Part shown: piece after piece, positions 43,251 to 51,869 of the stretch
Layout of the letters: each line of letters opens with the position of its first letter
Position numbering within the stretch: the stretch's first letter is position 1
The notes under the pieces: generated by a model
Databases searched by the model: none
Seen by the model: only the letters and a program-made list of their open reading frames with translations
Told to the model about the DNA's origin: nothing
NCBI RefSeq assembly: GCF_027627575.1
Contig: NZ_CP114065.1
Location: forward strand, 6,572,001-6,636,000
Reading direction: 5' to 3'
DNA: 64,000 bases
DNA from: Kribbella sp. CA-293567
GTDB taxonomy: Bacteria > Actinomycetota > Actinomycetes > Propionibacteriales > Kribbellaceae
Made by a program: the position numbers and the translations under genes

Positions 43251-44075
43251 ATGCGGTTGATCCGGCGGAACTGGCTCGGCGGTACGACGGGCTGGCTGTG
43301 GCTGGTGATCGTCCTGATCCCGCTGTACTGGATCGTCGTGTCCAGCTTCAAGGACCAGGCCGGCTTCTTCACCCAGAACCCGTTCGCGCTGCCCGCGGAC
43401 CCGACCATCGAGAACTACCGGCTGGTGATCGAGTCGGACTTCCCGCGGTACTTCCTGAACAGCGTGATCGTCACGGCCGGCACGATCCTCCCGGCCGTGG
43501 CGATCGCGTTCATGGCGGCGTACGCGATCGTCCGGGGCGCGGGCGGGCGGTTCCTGGCGGGGGTGAACGGACTGTTCCTGATGGGGCTCGCCATCCCCCT
43601 GCAGGCGACCATCATCCCGGTCTACCTGCTGATCATCCGGATGCAGCTGTACGACAGCCTGCTGGCGATCATCCTGCCGTCGATCGCGTTCTCCATCCCG
43701 CTGTCCGTGCTGGTGCTGACCAACTTCATCCGGGACGTGCCGAAGGAACTGTTCGAGTCGATGCGGGTGGACGGCGCGACCGAGTGGGGCATGTTGCGCA
43801 AGCTCGCGCTGCCACTGACCCGGCCCGCGCTGGTGACGGTCAGCATCTACAACGGTCTCGGCGTCTGGAACGGCTTCCTGCTGCCGCTGATCCTGACCCA
43901 GAGCCCGGAGAAACGAACCCTTCCGCTCGCCCTGTGGACCTTCCAGGGCCAGTACTCCGTGAACGTCCCGGCCGTCCTCGCGTCGGTCGTGCTCACCACC
44001 CTGCCGATCGTCGTCCTCTACGCGCTCGGCCGCCGTCAGCTCCTCAGCGGTCTCACCGCCGGCTTCAGCCGCTGA
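43251..44075 (+). CDS. Sugar ABC transporter permease, MalG type
   Basis: This 274-residue permease has six predicted helices and the EAA loop ELFESMRVDGATEWGMLRKL. I chose the ATG at 43251, one base after the upstream stop, with GGAAGG at good spacing; a GTG at 43242 is an alternative. It closes the operon and is followed by a strong terminator. Confidence 0.93.
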   Translation: MRLIRRNWLGGTTGWLWLVIVLIPLYWIVVSSFKDQAGFFTQNPFALPADPTIENYRLVIESDFPRYFLNSVIVTAGTILPAVAIAFMAAYAIVRGAGGRFLAGVNGLFLMGLAIPLQATIIPVYLLIIRMQLYDSLLAIILPSIAFSIPLSVLVLTNFIRDVPKELFESMRVDGATEWGMLRKLALPLTRPALVTVSIYNGLGVWNGFLLPLILTQSPEKRTLPLALWTFQGQYSVNVPAVLASVVLTTLPIVVLYALGRRQLLSGLTAGFSR

Positions 44076-44089
44076 CCTTCGGCACCACG

Positions 44090-44123
44090 AACCCCCGGTC
44101 TGCTTCCTAGCAGGCCGGGGGTT
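44090..44123 (+). terminator. Strong terminator hairpin of the beta-glycoside importer operon
   Basis: AACCCCCGG-t-CTGC pairs with GCAG-g-CCGGGGGTT around a six-base loop: a 13-pair stem with one mismatch, 14 bases after the stop. A T6 run follows further down near 44150. Confidence 0.85.
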
Positions 44124-44318
44124 CAGCATGCCCGCTGGATGCGTGGGTTTTTTGTTGCCCGATCGCTACAACATTTCGGGCCTTCACGCACGTCTATCCG
44201 GGTAGCACCGCTTCGCCCAGCGGCAGCCAAACCCGAACCACCCATTCCCAGGGGCACGCCCGGCCTCAATACCGGTCTAGACCTGAACTGTCAAGGCCTG
44301 AACTGAAGTGAGGACGGC

Positions 44319-46229
44319 ATGCCCCGACGACGACTGTGGTTGCCCTTGCTGACGGCGGGAGCCGTCGTCGTGGTGATCGCGCTGATCACCGTGATCCTGT
44401 CGCCGCAGACCGCTTGGGGGCCGCGCGCCACGCAGCCACCGAAGGCCGGCGCCAAGGCCATCCCGAGCGCCACGAAGCCGACCACGGCGGACCGGCCGGG
44501 TCAGGTGAAGGCGGCGAAGTACGAGTGTCCGAAGTACAGCGGGATCGACGGGCCCAACCCGGTCGCCCGGATCCACCAGGACACCTTCCAGTGGGGCGTG
44601 CACCCGGCGTACCAGGTGGGTGACGGCAAGGGCGACATCAACTGGCGGGCGAATCCCTACAACCAGCCCAGCTGGTACATGTGGCTGCATTCGCTGCGCT
44701 GGCTCGGCCAGGGGATCGAGGCCGGCCGGGCGGGCGACAAGAAGGCGCTGGCCCGGGTGACGACGATCATCCGCGACTGGGTGACCGACAATCCGTACGA
44801 CTGGAAGGGCGACGTCGGCGCGCACGAGGCGACCATGCATCGCACCAACGTGCTGATCTGCGCCCGCCAGGCAGTGCTGAGCGGATCGAAGGCGCGGACG
44901 CTGCCGCCCGGTTATGCCTGGCTGGACAAGGCTTTGCTGGACCACGCCAGGTTCATGGAGATCAACTGGGGTGGGGTGGGCAACCACGGCACCGACGAGA
45001 GCATCGCCCTGTTCGGAATCGGCTGCACGCTCGGGCGTCAACCGCTCAAGCAGCTCGCGGAACGACGGCTGAGCAGGGCGATCAACGAGTCGATCGACGA
45101 ACAGGGCTCGACCAACGAGCAGTCCACGGCGTACGCGATCTTCAACTACACACTGTGGGGCCGGGCGATCAAAGCCCTGCAGGACTGCGGCGCCGAGCCG
45201 AGCCCGTCCGTCAAGGGCCGCCGGGCCGCCCTCGCGACCTGGATCGCGATGGCCAGCGACTCCTTCGGCAGAGTGCACCAGCTCGGCGACTCCGAGCGAG
45301 TCAGGACGCCCACGATCTTCCCCGGTACGCTGATGCTGTACCCCGGAACCCTTGGCGAACAAGGCCGTCCGCCGGCCGAGCGGGTCGGCATCTACGACGC
45401 CGGCTACGTCTTCGGCCGGACCGGCTGGGGGGAGCAGCGGCCCTTCGCCCAGGAGTCGACGTACAGCATCAGGTTCGGGCCGGCGCGCACGCTGCACGGG
45501 CACGACGACCACATGTCGATCACCTACACCTCGCACGGCCGGGAGATCCTGGTCGACGGCGGGCACCCGGGGTACCAGGTCGACAAGTGGCGCAACTGGG
45601 CCAAGAGCGAGTCCGCGCACAACGTGCTGTCGAGCCCGCTGATGGCCGGTCGCCCGACCGAGACGAAGCTGGTCCGCTCGCGGATCGAGCCGACAGCGGA
45701 GTTCTACCACCTGTCGGACTCCCCGGGGCCAGGGATGTCGCGCGAGCGTTCGATCCTGGTGCTCAAGGATCCGGACCTGATCCTCGCGCTGGATCGGGCC
45801 ACCTCTGAGCAGAGCCAGGATTTCCAGGCCCAGTGGCATCTCCCGATCGGTCAGCAGGCGACGGTCAGCTCACCGACCACGGTGGTCGCGCACAACCCGC
45901 GCGACAAGGTCAAGACCGTGCTGCTGCAGATCCCCTACCAGCAAGCGCTTCCGGGCGACGCGATCACGGTGACTCACGGCCAGGAAGACCCGGTGCAAGG
46001 CTGGCACTACCCGACGACCACGACGAGGCAGGCGGCGCCAGTGGTCAGCTTCAACCGCAGCGGCAAGTCGGCGACCGTCCTGTCCGTCATCGTCCCCGCC
46101 GACCACCGGGCGGCGGTCAGCTACCGGACCCGAACGACCGGCTCGACGATGTTCGTCGACCTCACTGTCGGAGCCCTGCGCACCACCGTCGCAGTACGGG
46201 AGGACGGCCACCTGAGCCGGGTGAAGTAA
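44319..46229 (+). CDS. Heparinase II/III-like polysaccharide lyase
   Basis: This 636-residue protein has one N-terminal membrane or signal helix (LWLPLLTAGAVVVVIALITV), a linker, an alpha/alpha-toroid domain (about 100-350, including WGGVGNHGTDESIALFGIG with the Asn-His typical of these lyases) and a heparinase II/III-like beta domain (HGHDDHMSITYTSHGREILV). It probably cleaves an acidic polysaccharide outside the cell. No other polysaccharide genes are adjacent except a secreted protein behind it, so the substrate is unknown. Confidence 0.87.
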   Translation: MPRRRLWLPLLTAGAVVVVIALITVILSPQTAWGPRATQPPKAGAKAIPSATKPTTADRPGQVKAAKYECPKYSGIDGPNPVARIHQDTFQWGVHPAYQVGDGKGDINWRANPYNQPSWYMWLHSLRWLGQGIEAGRAGDKKALARVTTIIRDWVTDNPYDWKGDVGAHEATMHRTNVLICARQAVLSGSKARTLPPGYAWLDKALLDHARFMEINWGGVGNHGTDESIALFGIGCTLGRQPLKQLAERRLSRAINESIDEQGSTNEQSTAYAIFNYTLWGRAIKALQDCGAEPSPSVKGRRAALATWIAMASDSFGRVHQLGDSERVRTPTIFPGTLMLYPGTLGEQGRPPAERVGIYDAGYVFGRTGWGEQRPFAQESTYSIRFGPARTLHGHDDHMSITYTSHGREILVDGGHPGYQVDKWRNWAKSESAHNVLSSPLMAGRPTETKLVRSRIEPTAEFYHLSDSPGPGMSRERSILVLKDPDLILALDRATSEQSQDFQAQWHLPIGQQATVSSPTTVVAHNPRDKVKTVLLQIPYQQALPGDAITVTHGQEDPVQGWHYPTTTTRQAAPVVSFNRSGKSATVLSVIVPADHRAAVSYRTRTTGSTMFVDLTVGALRTTVAVREDGHLSRVK

Positions 46230-46280
46230 CGGTCTGGACAGCTACACAACTTCTCGGGTCCGAGCGGCTTCCAACGTGAT

Positions 46281-46300
46281 GAGAGCCAAGGGGGGCTCTC
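46281..46300 (+). promoter_or_regulatory. Hairpin in the leader of the secreted-protein gene
   Basis: A 7-bp stem GAGAGCC/GGCTCTC with a six-base loop lies just before the ribosome site GGAGGAAAG of the gene starting at 46319. It might protect the mRNA or end transcription from the lyase gene. Confidence 0.4.
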
Positions 46301-46318
46301 GGAACCGGGAGGAAAGTC

Positions 46319-47248
46319 ATGTTCCGAAAGACCATCAGTCTCGCGGGTGCCGCGGCGTTGGCCGTGACGCTCGGCTCGGCCGTCGGGCCGGCCAACGCCA
46401 CCACGTCGGCCACCGCGAGCAGTACTGCGGCCTGCACACTCGACCTCGGCTCGGTCACCGCCGCCGGCGCTCAGACCGCCCGCACGATCACCGCCGGCGC
46501 GCCGGTCGGTGTCGGCGCGATGCAGTCCGTCCCTGGCGTCTATCCGGCGGGTGCGGTCAAGCACCTCAGCACTTTCAGGGACCTCCCTGCGCCGCAGGGC
46601 GGCCGCATCCGCTCCGGCCTGGCCGTGATGGGCGGAGCCCTGTACGAAACCAGCTACAACCTCAAGGCCAACGGACAGCTCGATCCGGCCCGGCCGGTGG
46701 TCAACCGCCGGATCGGTGGTGGGTGGTCGAACTTCCGCTGGATCGAGCGGTCGGTCGAGCAGAAGGTCAGCGGCTCCGTCCGTACGACGCTCTACGCCCA
46801 GGACACGGCCGGCACCTTCGAGCGCTGGAATCTGGAGAGCAACGGCGGCTGGCGCGACACCGGCGGAATCGGCGGGCTGAGCACGGTCAAGTCGATGACG
46901 CTGATCGGCCGCGACGACCTCTACGAGAGCTTCCTGACCAACACCCGGGCCGGCGCCCTGATGGTGGTGGTCGTCCCCGTCGGCACCTACCCGCTGGAGA
47001 CCTACGGCCGCACGGTCCGCACCTCGACCTGGCAGGTCTTCGAGCAACTCATCGCCACCCCTTGTGGCCCCGACGGCTCTCTGGTCCTCGGCATCGACCG
47101 CGACACCAAGTCCGCCTACCTCTACCAGTTCGGCCACGTCGGCAGCACCGGCACCGTGATCAAGAGCCTTGGCAAGGTCCCCGGCACCTTCAACGACCCG
47201 CACTACTTCCGCTACGCGCCGGAGATCGACAACCTCACCGGCGAATAG
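46319..47248 (+). CDS. Secreted protein of unknown function, possible beta-propeller
   Basis: This 309-residue protein has a clear Sec signal (MFRKTISLAGAAALAVTLG with cleavage near GPANA). The mature part has repeated aromatic strands (WSNFRWIERS, TFERWNLESNGGWRD, YLYQFGHVGSTG) like lectin or propeller blades. Its strict function cannot be named. It lies 90 bases behind the lyase and may bind the same polymer. Confidence 0.72.
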   Translation: MFRKTISLAGAAALAVTLGSAVGPANATTSATASSTAACTLDLGSVTAAGAQTARTITAGAPVGVGAMQSVPGVYPAGAVKHLSTFRDLPAPQGGRIRSGLAVMGGALYETSYNLKANGQLDPARPVVNRRIGGGWSNFRWIERSVEQKVSGSVRTTLYAQDTAGTFERWNLESNGGWRDTGGIGGLSTVKSMTLIGRDDLYESFLTNTRAGALMVVVVPVGTYPLETYGRTVRTSTWQVFEQLIATPCGPDGSLVLGIDRDTKSAYLYQFGHVGSTGTVIKSLGKVPGTFNDPHYFRYAPEIDNLTGE

Positions 47249-47397
47249 CCGCCGCCCGGATAAGGCCGGGATAAGGGAATTCCCTGACGGCCGCAATAGT
47301 CCCGATCGTGTTGAATCGAAGAAGTGGTGACGTCACTACGCTCGGCGGGCCGGGGATCGACCTCCGGGGGCGGAAGGTTCGAACTCCGGCCCGCATT

Positions 47398-48090
47398 TCA
47401 GCCGCACTGCGAAGACAATGTCTCCGGCGTGCGGCACAGGCGGTATCCGACCCCGGGAACCGTCTCGATCAGCGCCGGCGACCCGAGTTTCCGCCGCAGC
47501 GTCATCATCGTGACGCGGACCGCGTTGGTGAACGGATCGACATGTTCGTCCCAGGCCTGCTCCAGCAACTCCTCCGCACTGACCACCACCCCCGCGGCCC
47601 GCATCAGCACGTCGAGGACGGCGAACTCCTTCGGCGACAACTGCAGGAAGCGCCCTTCGCGACTCGCCTGGTGACGGGGCAGGTCGAGCACCACGCCCTG
47701 CCAGGTCCGTACCGGCGGAAGCGCGCGCATCGACCTGCGTCCGAGCGCCTGGATCCTGGCCACCAGTTCCTCGGTCGCGAACGGCCACGACAGCACGTCG
47801 TCCGCGCCGATCGCCAGTCCCTCGACCCGGTCCGACACCTCCACCGACCGGGTGAGCAGCAACAACCGCGGTCCCTCGCCGGACGCGACCACCTTCCTGA
47901 CCACTTCGTCGGCCGGCACCCCCGGCAGGTCGCTGTCCAGGACGATCACGGCGTACTGGTGCAGCCCGGCACGATCCAGCGCGGCGTTGCCGTCCCGACA
48001 GACGTCGACCGCCATCGACAACCTCCGCAGCTCACGCGCGGTGGTCGCTACGAACTTCTGATCCACACCGGCAATCAGCACTCGCACCAC
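47398..48090 (-). CDS. Atypical OmpR-family response regulator
   Basis: This 230-residue protein has a receiver domain (1-115) and an OmpR-type winged helix (about 135-222, with SPKEFAVLDVLMRAAG and VRVTMMTLRRKLG). The phosphorylatable Asp52 (VLDSDLPG) and Thr80 are present. However, the acidic pair that binds Mg is replaced by Gly8-Val9 (LIAGVDQ), and the conserved lysine is Trp102 (DDVLSWPF). No histidine kinase gene is near. It probably works without canonical phosphorylation. The start is GTG. Confidence 0.88.
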   Translation of the reverse strand: MVRVLIAGVDQKFVATTARELRRLSMAVDVCRDGNAALDRAGLHQYAVIVLDSDLPGVPADEVVRKVVASGEGPRLLLLTRSVEVSDRVEGLAIGADDVLSWPFATEELVARIQALGRRSMRALPPVRTWQGVVLDLPRHQASREGRFLQLSPKEFAVLDVLMRAAGVVVSAEELLEQAWDEHVDPFTNAVRVTMMTLRRKLGSPALIETVPGVGYRLCRTPETLSSQCG

Positions 48091-48391
48091 CCGAGTATCA
48101 CCGAATTCCCGGCACTTCGCCCTCGGTCTTCCGCGCGTCCCCGCCCGTTACACCGGTGGCCCGTGACCCTCAACACAACGAGTAATTGATACTGCAGTCA
48201 ATTGTCCGCAATATGCACTCAGGATCGAGCTGGTCCAAGAATTGAGAAATTCCCCAGATTTCGATTTCTGAAACACCCTCGGCGCTTGTTCCGCACCGCG
48301 AGCCGGGTCCGGTGAGGCAGGGTCGGCGAAGGTCTCGCCGCAGGGCCGGAGTAGGGCTACTGTTCGGTAAGCCTTGGGGATGGGAGCACGG
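48091..48391. other. AT-rich intergenic pocket between a response regulator and an MFS gene
   Basis: The 300-base gap includes an unusually AT-rich stretch (about 48175-48290) with AATTGA/TCAATT arms at 48184-48203. On the minus strand this stretch is open for 30 or so residues ending in a Cys-rich tail, but no start codon or ribosome site is convincing. It probably carries regulatory sites for the flanking genes. Confidence 0.4.
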
Positions 48392-49573
48392 ATGGTGGAG
48401 GTCAGGCCGCGGAGTCGCTGGACAGCGATCGCCGCGTTCGCGCTGGTGGGGGCCGCGACTCAACTGGTCTGGCTGAACTTCGCCGGAGTGACCACGGTGG
48501 CCGCCGATCGGTACGGCGTGTCCGAGAACGCGATCGGCTGGCTGGCGCAGGTCTTCCCGCTGCTGTACGTCGTACTGGCGATTCCGGCCGGGTTGATCCT
48601 CGACAAGTGGTTCCGCAGCGGCCTGATCGCGGGCGCCGTACTGACCGCGCTGGGCGCGCTGCTGCGACTCGGCGGTGACGACTACAGCTGGCTGCTTGCC
48701 GGGCAACTCGTGGCCTCCGTGGCCCAACCGCTGGTGCTGAACGCGGTCACCGGCATCACCGGGCGCTACCTGGCGGAGAAGGATCGACCGACCGGGATAG
48801 CGGCCGGGACGGCGAGCATCTTCGCCGGCATGGTGCTCGCCTTCCTGCTGTCGGCGATCTACCCCGACAGCAACCAACTCCCGACCGTGTTGTGGCTGAC
48901 AGCAATCTTCTCCGTGCTCGCCGCGGCCGGCGTGATCGTTGCCCTGCGCAAACCTGGTGAACACAAGCTCGAACGCCGGCGGCCGGATCGCGGCGCCTTG
49001 CAGATCGCCTGGGGCGACCCGCTGATCCGGCGGCTGTGCGTGCTGGCGATCTTCCCGTTCGGCGTGTTCGTTGCCATCACCACCTTCTCCCAGGCGCTGC
49101 TGGAACCGGCCGGTGTCAGCGCGGGCACCGCTTCCACGATCCTGCTGATCAATGTCGTCGCCGGAGTCGTCGGCAGCGCCGTCGTGCCGGTGCTCGTGGT
49201 CAGGCACCACGCCGAGGCAGCGTTGCTGGTGGCAAGCTTGTCGGTGACCGCCCTCGCTTGCGTCGCGCTGGCGCTGGCGCCCTCGGTTGCGGTGGGCTTC
49301 ATCGCGATCACGCTGATCGGCTTCTTGTTGTTGCCTGCATTGCCAATCGTGCTGGAGCTGGTCGAGCGGCGTACCGGCGAGGCAGAGGGTACGGCGGCCG
49401 GCCTGATCTGGATGGCAGGGAACCTCGGCGGTCTGCTGGTCGCGACCGCGGTCGGCATCCTGGTCGATCGCCCACTGGCAGCCTTCCTGGTGATGGCGGG
49501 AGTCGCGCTTATCGCAGTACCGGGTGCACGAGCGCTGCGGCGCCCTATTGCCGAGCTCGACGCGCCAGGCTGA
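48392..49573 (+). CDS. MFS transporter
   Basis: This 393-residue protein has twelve predicted helices in two halves separated by a basic cytoplasmic loop (KPGEHKLERRRPDRG). The first loop holds AGLILDKWFRSG, a variant of the MFS motif A. It resembles the FLVCR/DIRC2-like branch more than drug exporters. I chose the ATG at 48392 because GGGAG precedes it; ATGs at 48380 and earlier lack one. The substrate is unknown. Its end overlaps the next convergent gene by 29 bases. Confidence 0.85.
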   Translation: MVEVRPRSRWTAIAAFALVGAATQLVWLNFAGVTTVAADRYGVSENAIGWLAQVFPLLYVVLAIPAGLILDKWFRSGLIAGAVLTALGALLRLGGDDYSWLLAGQLVASVAQPLVLNAVTGITGRYLAEKDRPTGIAAGTASIFAGMVLAFLLSAIYPDSNQLPTVLWLTAIFSVLAAAGVIVALRKPGEHKLERRRPDRGALQIAWGDPLIRRLCVLAIFPFGVFVAITTFSQALLEPAGVSAGTASTILLINVVAGVVGSAVVPVLVVRHHAEAALLVASLSVTALACVALALAPSVAVGFIAITLIGFLLLPALPIVLELVERRTGEAEGTAAGLIWMAGNLGGLLVATAVGILVDRPLAAFLVMAGVALIAVPGARALRRPIAELDAPG

Positions 49574-50738
49574 TCGCCGTGGCCGCGGTGGCGAGCAGGC
49601 CACCCGCTCCCGCCGCGATGAAGGTGGTGCGGGCATCGGTGTGCTCGAGGAGGAGACCACCGAAGACGTAGGAGAGGCCCGCGGCCAGCCCGATCGCGCC
49701 GTACAGGTTGCCGAAGACGCGCCCCAGCATGGCAGCCGGTACGACGCGCTGCAGGTGCGTGTTGATCGCGACGTCCAACGCGGCGATCCCGAGCCCGCGA
49801 ATCGTCTGCAGAGCCAACGCCGCCCAGATCGCCCAGGCGAACCCGGTGAACAGATTGCCCAGACTGCTGATCGCGAACCCGACGATCAGCAACACCGGCA
49901 TCGCGAAACGCGTCGCCTGCTTGGTGAGCAGCGCGTAACCGGCAACCAGGCCGATCCCGACTCCGGCGTACAGGACGGCGGCAGCCGAGTCGCCACCGCG
50001 CAACTCGTCCTTGGCGAGGAACACCATCGCAACGTCGTCCACCCCGCTGAACGCGACCACCGCGAAGAACCCGAGCCCGATCACCCGAACCGCCCTGGTC
50101 CGCCAGATGTACCCCAACCCCTCCTTCGCGTTGGCCAGCACCGACGTACCGCTGTGCTCGTTGCTCGGCGGCAAACTCGGCAACCCCCACAACAACACCG
50201 CCGACACGAAGAACGTCGCCGCATCGATCAGCAGAATCCCGCGCACGTCCAGCACCAGGAACAAGGCCGCCGCGATCAACGGCCCCACCGCATCCAGCCC
50301 GTACGTCCATCCCCCCAACGCCGAGTTGGCCGCCTCCAACTCCTCGTCCGCCACCAACGCCGGCACCGCACTCCGGCTACTCGCCTGAAACACCTGCGCC
50401 ACGAGACTCCGGACAGCCACCAGTACCAGCAACACCGGCAACGGCGGCAACACGACCGCCATCGCCAGCACCAGCACCCCCTGCGCCAGATCGCACCCCA
50501 CCATCACCTTGCGCAGGTCGACCCGATCCCCCACCACCCCCGCGAAGGCCCCGAACAACCCCGGCGTGAAGTCCCCCGCCAGCAGCAACAACGCCACCGC
50601 CAACGCGGCCCCCGTCTCCGCCTCCACGAACAACAGCAACGCCACCAGCCCCAGCGAGTCCCCCAGGAACGAAACCCCCCGAGCCACCACCAACCGCCGA
50701 AACCCCCGCCGCCCCCGCAACACCCTCACCGACCCCAT
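49545..50738 (-). CDS. MFS transporter, drug-efflux-like
   Basis: This 397-residue protein belongs to the MFS_3-like group: GVSFLGDSLGLVALLLFV in helix 1, GVVGDRVDLRKVMV as motif A, and ASSRSAVPALVADEELEAAN in the loop after helix 4. Members export macrolides or other lipophilic compounds, but the substrate here is unknown. The start at 50738 is used because the residues before it are only Gly/Trp low complexity. It points away from tRNA-Thr. Confidence 0.86.
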   Translation of the reverse strand: MGSVRVLRGRRGFRRLVVARGVSFLGDSLGLVALLLFVEAETGAALAVALLLLAGDFTPGLFGAFAGVVGDRVDLRKVMVGCDLAQGVLVLAMAVVLPPLPVLLVLVAVRSLVAQVFQASSRSAVPALVADEELEAANSALGGWTYGLDAVGPLIAAALFLVLDVRGILLIDAATFFVSAVLLWGLPSLPPSNEHSGTSVLANAKEGLGYIWRTRAVRVIGLGFFAVVAFSGVDDVAMVFLAKDELRGGDSAAAVLYAGVGIGLVAGYALLTKQATRFAMPVLLIVGFAISSLGNLFTGFAWAIWAALALQTIRGLGIAALDVAINTHLQRVVPAAMLGRVFGNLYGAIGLAAGLSYVFGGLLLEHTDARTTFIAAGAGGLLATAATAISLARRARQ

Positions 50739-50818
50739 CCCCCCAGTCTCTTCCCCCACCCACCTCCCCCACCACCCATTTCCCATCCACTACGATGGAC
50801 CCGCACTCCGGTGCACCA

Positions 50819-50891
50819 GCCGACGTGGCGCAATTGGTAGCGCACCGCTCTTGTAAAGCGGTGGTTAGGGGTTCAAGTCCCCTCGTCGGCC
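50819..50891 (+). tRNA. tRNA-Thr (anticodon TGT)
   Basis: A complete cloverleaf is visible: acceptor arms GCCGACG (50819-50825) and CGTCGGC (50884-50890), a D arm, anticodon stem CCGCT/AGCGG around loop CTTGTAA with anticodon TGT, and T arm AGGGG-TTCAAGT-CCCCT. The CCA end is not encoded. Its 3' end borders the element that carries the integrase and may be an attachment site. Confidence 0.93.
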
Positions 50892-51174
50892 CTGTGAACT
50901 GCAGATATACCCTCGCGGCTATGGACTCGAGGGTCCAAACTCCGGTCTTACTCCGGTGATTGACGATCAGGCGGCCGAAACCACCACCATCGTTCGGCGC
51001 CAACTCCTGCGCCCTCGGCTGCAGCGATGAGATCGTCCGAACGCCAGGCGGACATCGGCGGGACCTTCGAACCAATCCGTGGCCAAAGCACTGCAACTAG
51101 GTCAGCGAGAGGTTAGGGGCGTCGCGAAGGCGCGTCGCTAGACATGTGACATTTGCTGGAATATCCTCAGGGCT

Positions 51175-51813
51175 ATGTCACTTCCTTCCGGCGATGAGTT
51201 CGAGGCCCTCAGTCACCTCGCAGACGAAGCTCGCGAGGTCTTTGCGGATCGAGCCCACAACGTCGGGCGGGCGTTGGAGCTCGATCCCAGCTTCCAGCGG
51301 GGAGAGATTCCCAGGTCGGGCATGGTGCGGTACCTCTTCCTCGAGGCTGCTGAGGTGGCTGCCTCTCGCTGCGGCCTGTCGTTCGTCACCGGCGCGGGAG
51401 GAGCCTGCTCACTGGTCAGGATCGACGGTGAGCGAACGGTCGAGCGTTGGTATCGCATCCGGCGCGCTAGGGAGGGCCAGAACGACGACTTCGTCATCGA
51501 GTCCAAAGGCGACGCGATTCTGCAGTCGGAAGGCGACTCGTTGTTCAAGGAGGAGCGCTGGGTCCTCGCTTACACCATCGATTCCAACAATCAGTTGGAG
51601 AGTGTTTTCGCCGCCGAGATCCTCGGCGTCTCCGACGGTTCTCCAGGACGACTCGAGCTAGGAACCGTCTTCCCTCTTGGCGCTGGAAGTTCTGCTCTAC
51701 CGCCCGGGCGTGGACGCTTCGAGCCAACCAACGAGGATCTCGACCTGGACGGCGATACCGAGGAAGAGGGCCTGGACGACGGCGAGGAGGGCTCCGAAGG
51801 TAACGTCGCCTAA
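51175..51813 (+). CDS. Unknown acidic protein in the tRNA-linked module
   Basis: This 212-residue protein is not recognised. It has an alpha/beta N-terminal domain (about 1-165, including ERTVERWYRIRRAREGQNDD) and a very acidic C-terminal tail (EDLDLDGDTEEEGLDDGEEG). It is followed 56 bases later by the XRE-ImmA/IrrE gene on the same strand. That pairing recalls two-gene regulatory or toxin-antitoxin modules on mobile elements, but no function can be assigned. Confidence 0.7.
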   Translation: MSLPSGDEFEALSHLADEAREVFADRAHNVGRALELDPSFQRGEIPRSGMVRYLFLEAAEVAASRCGLSFVTGAGGACSLVRIDGERTVERWYRIRRAREGQNDDFVIESKGDAILQSEGDSLFKEERWVLAYTIDSNNQLESVFAAEILGVSDGSPGRLELGTVFPLGAGSSALPPGRGRFEPTNEDLDLDGDTEEEGLDDGEEGSEGNVA

Positions 51814-51869
51814 CCTGCACTCCAGCCGTTGTGCATCTAGTGACTTCCCCACGATGGAGACAGGAAACA

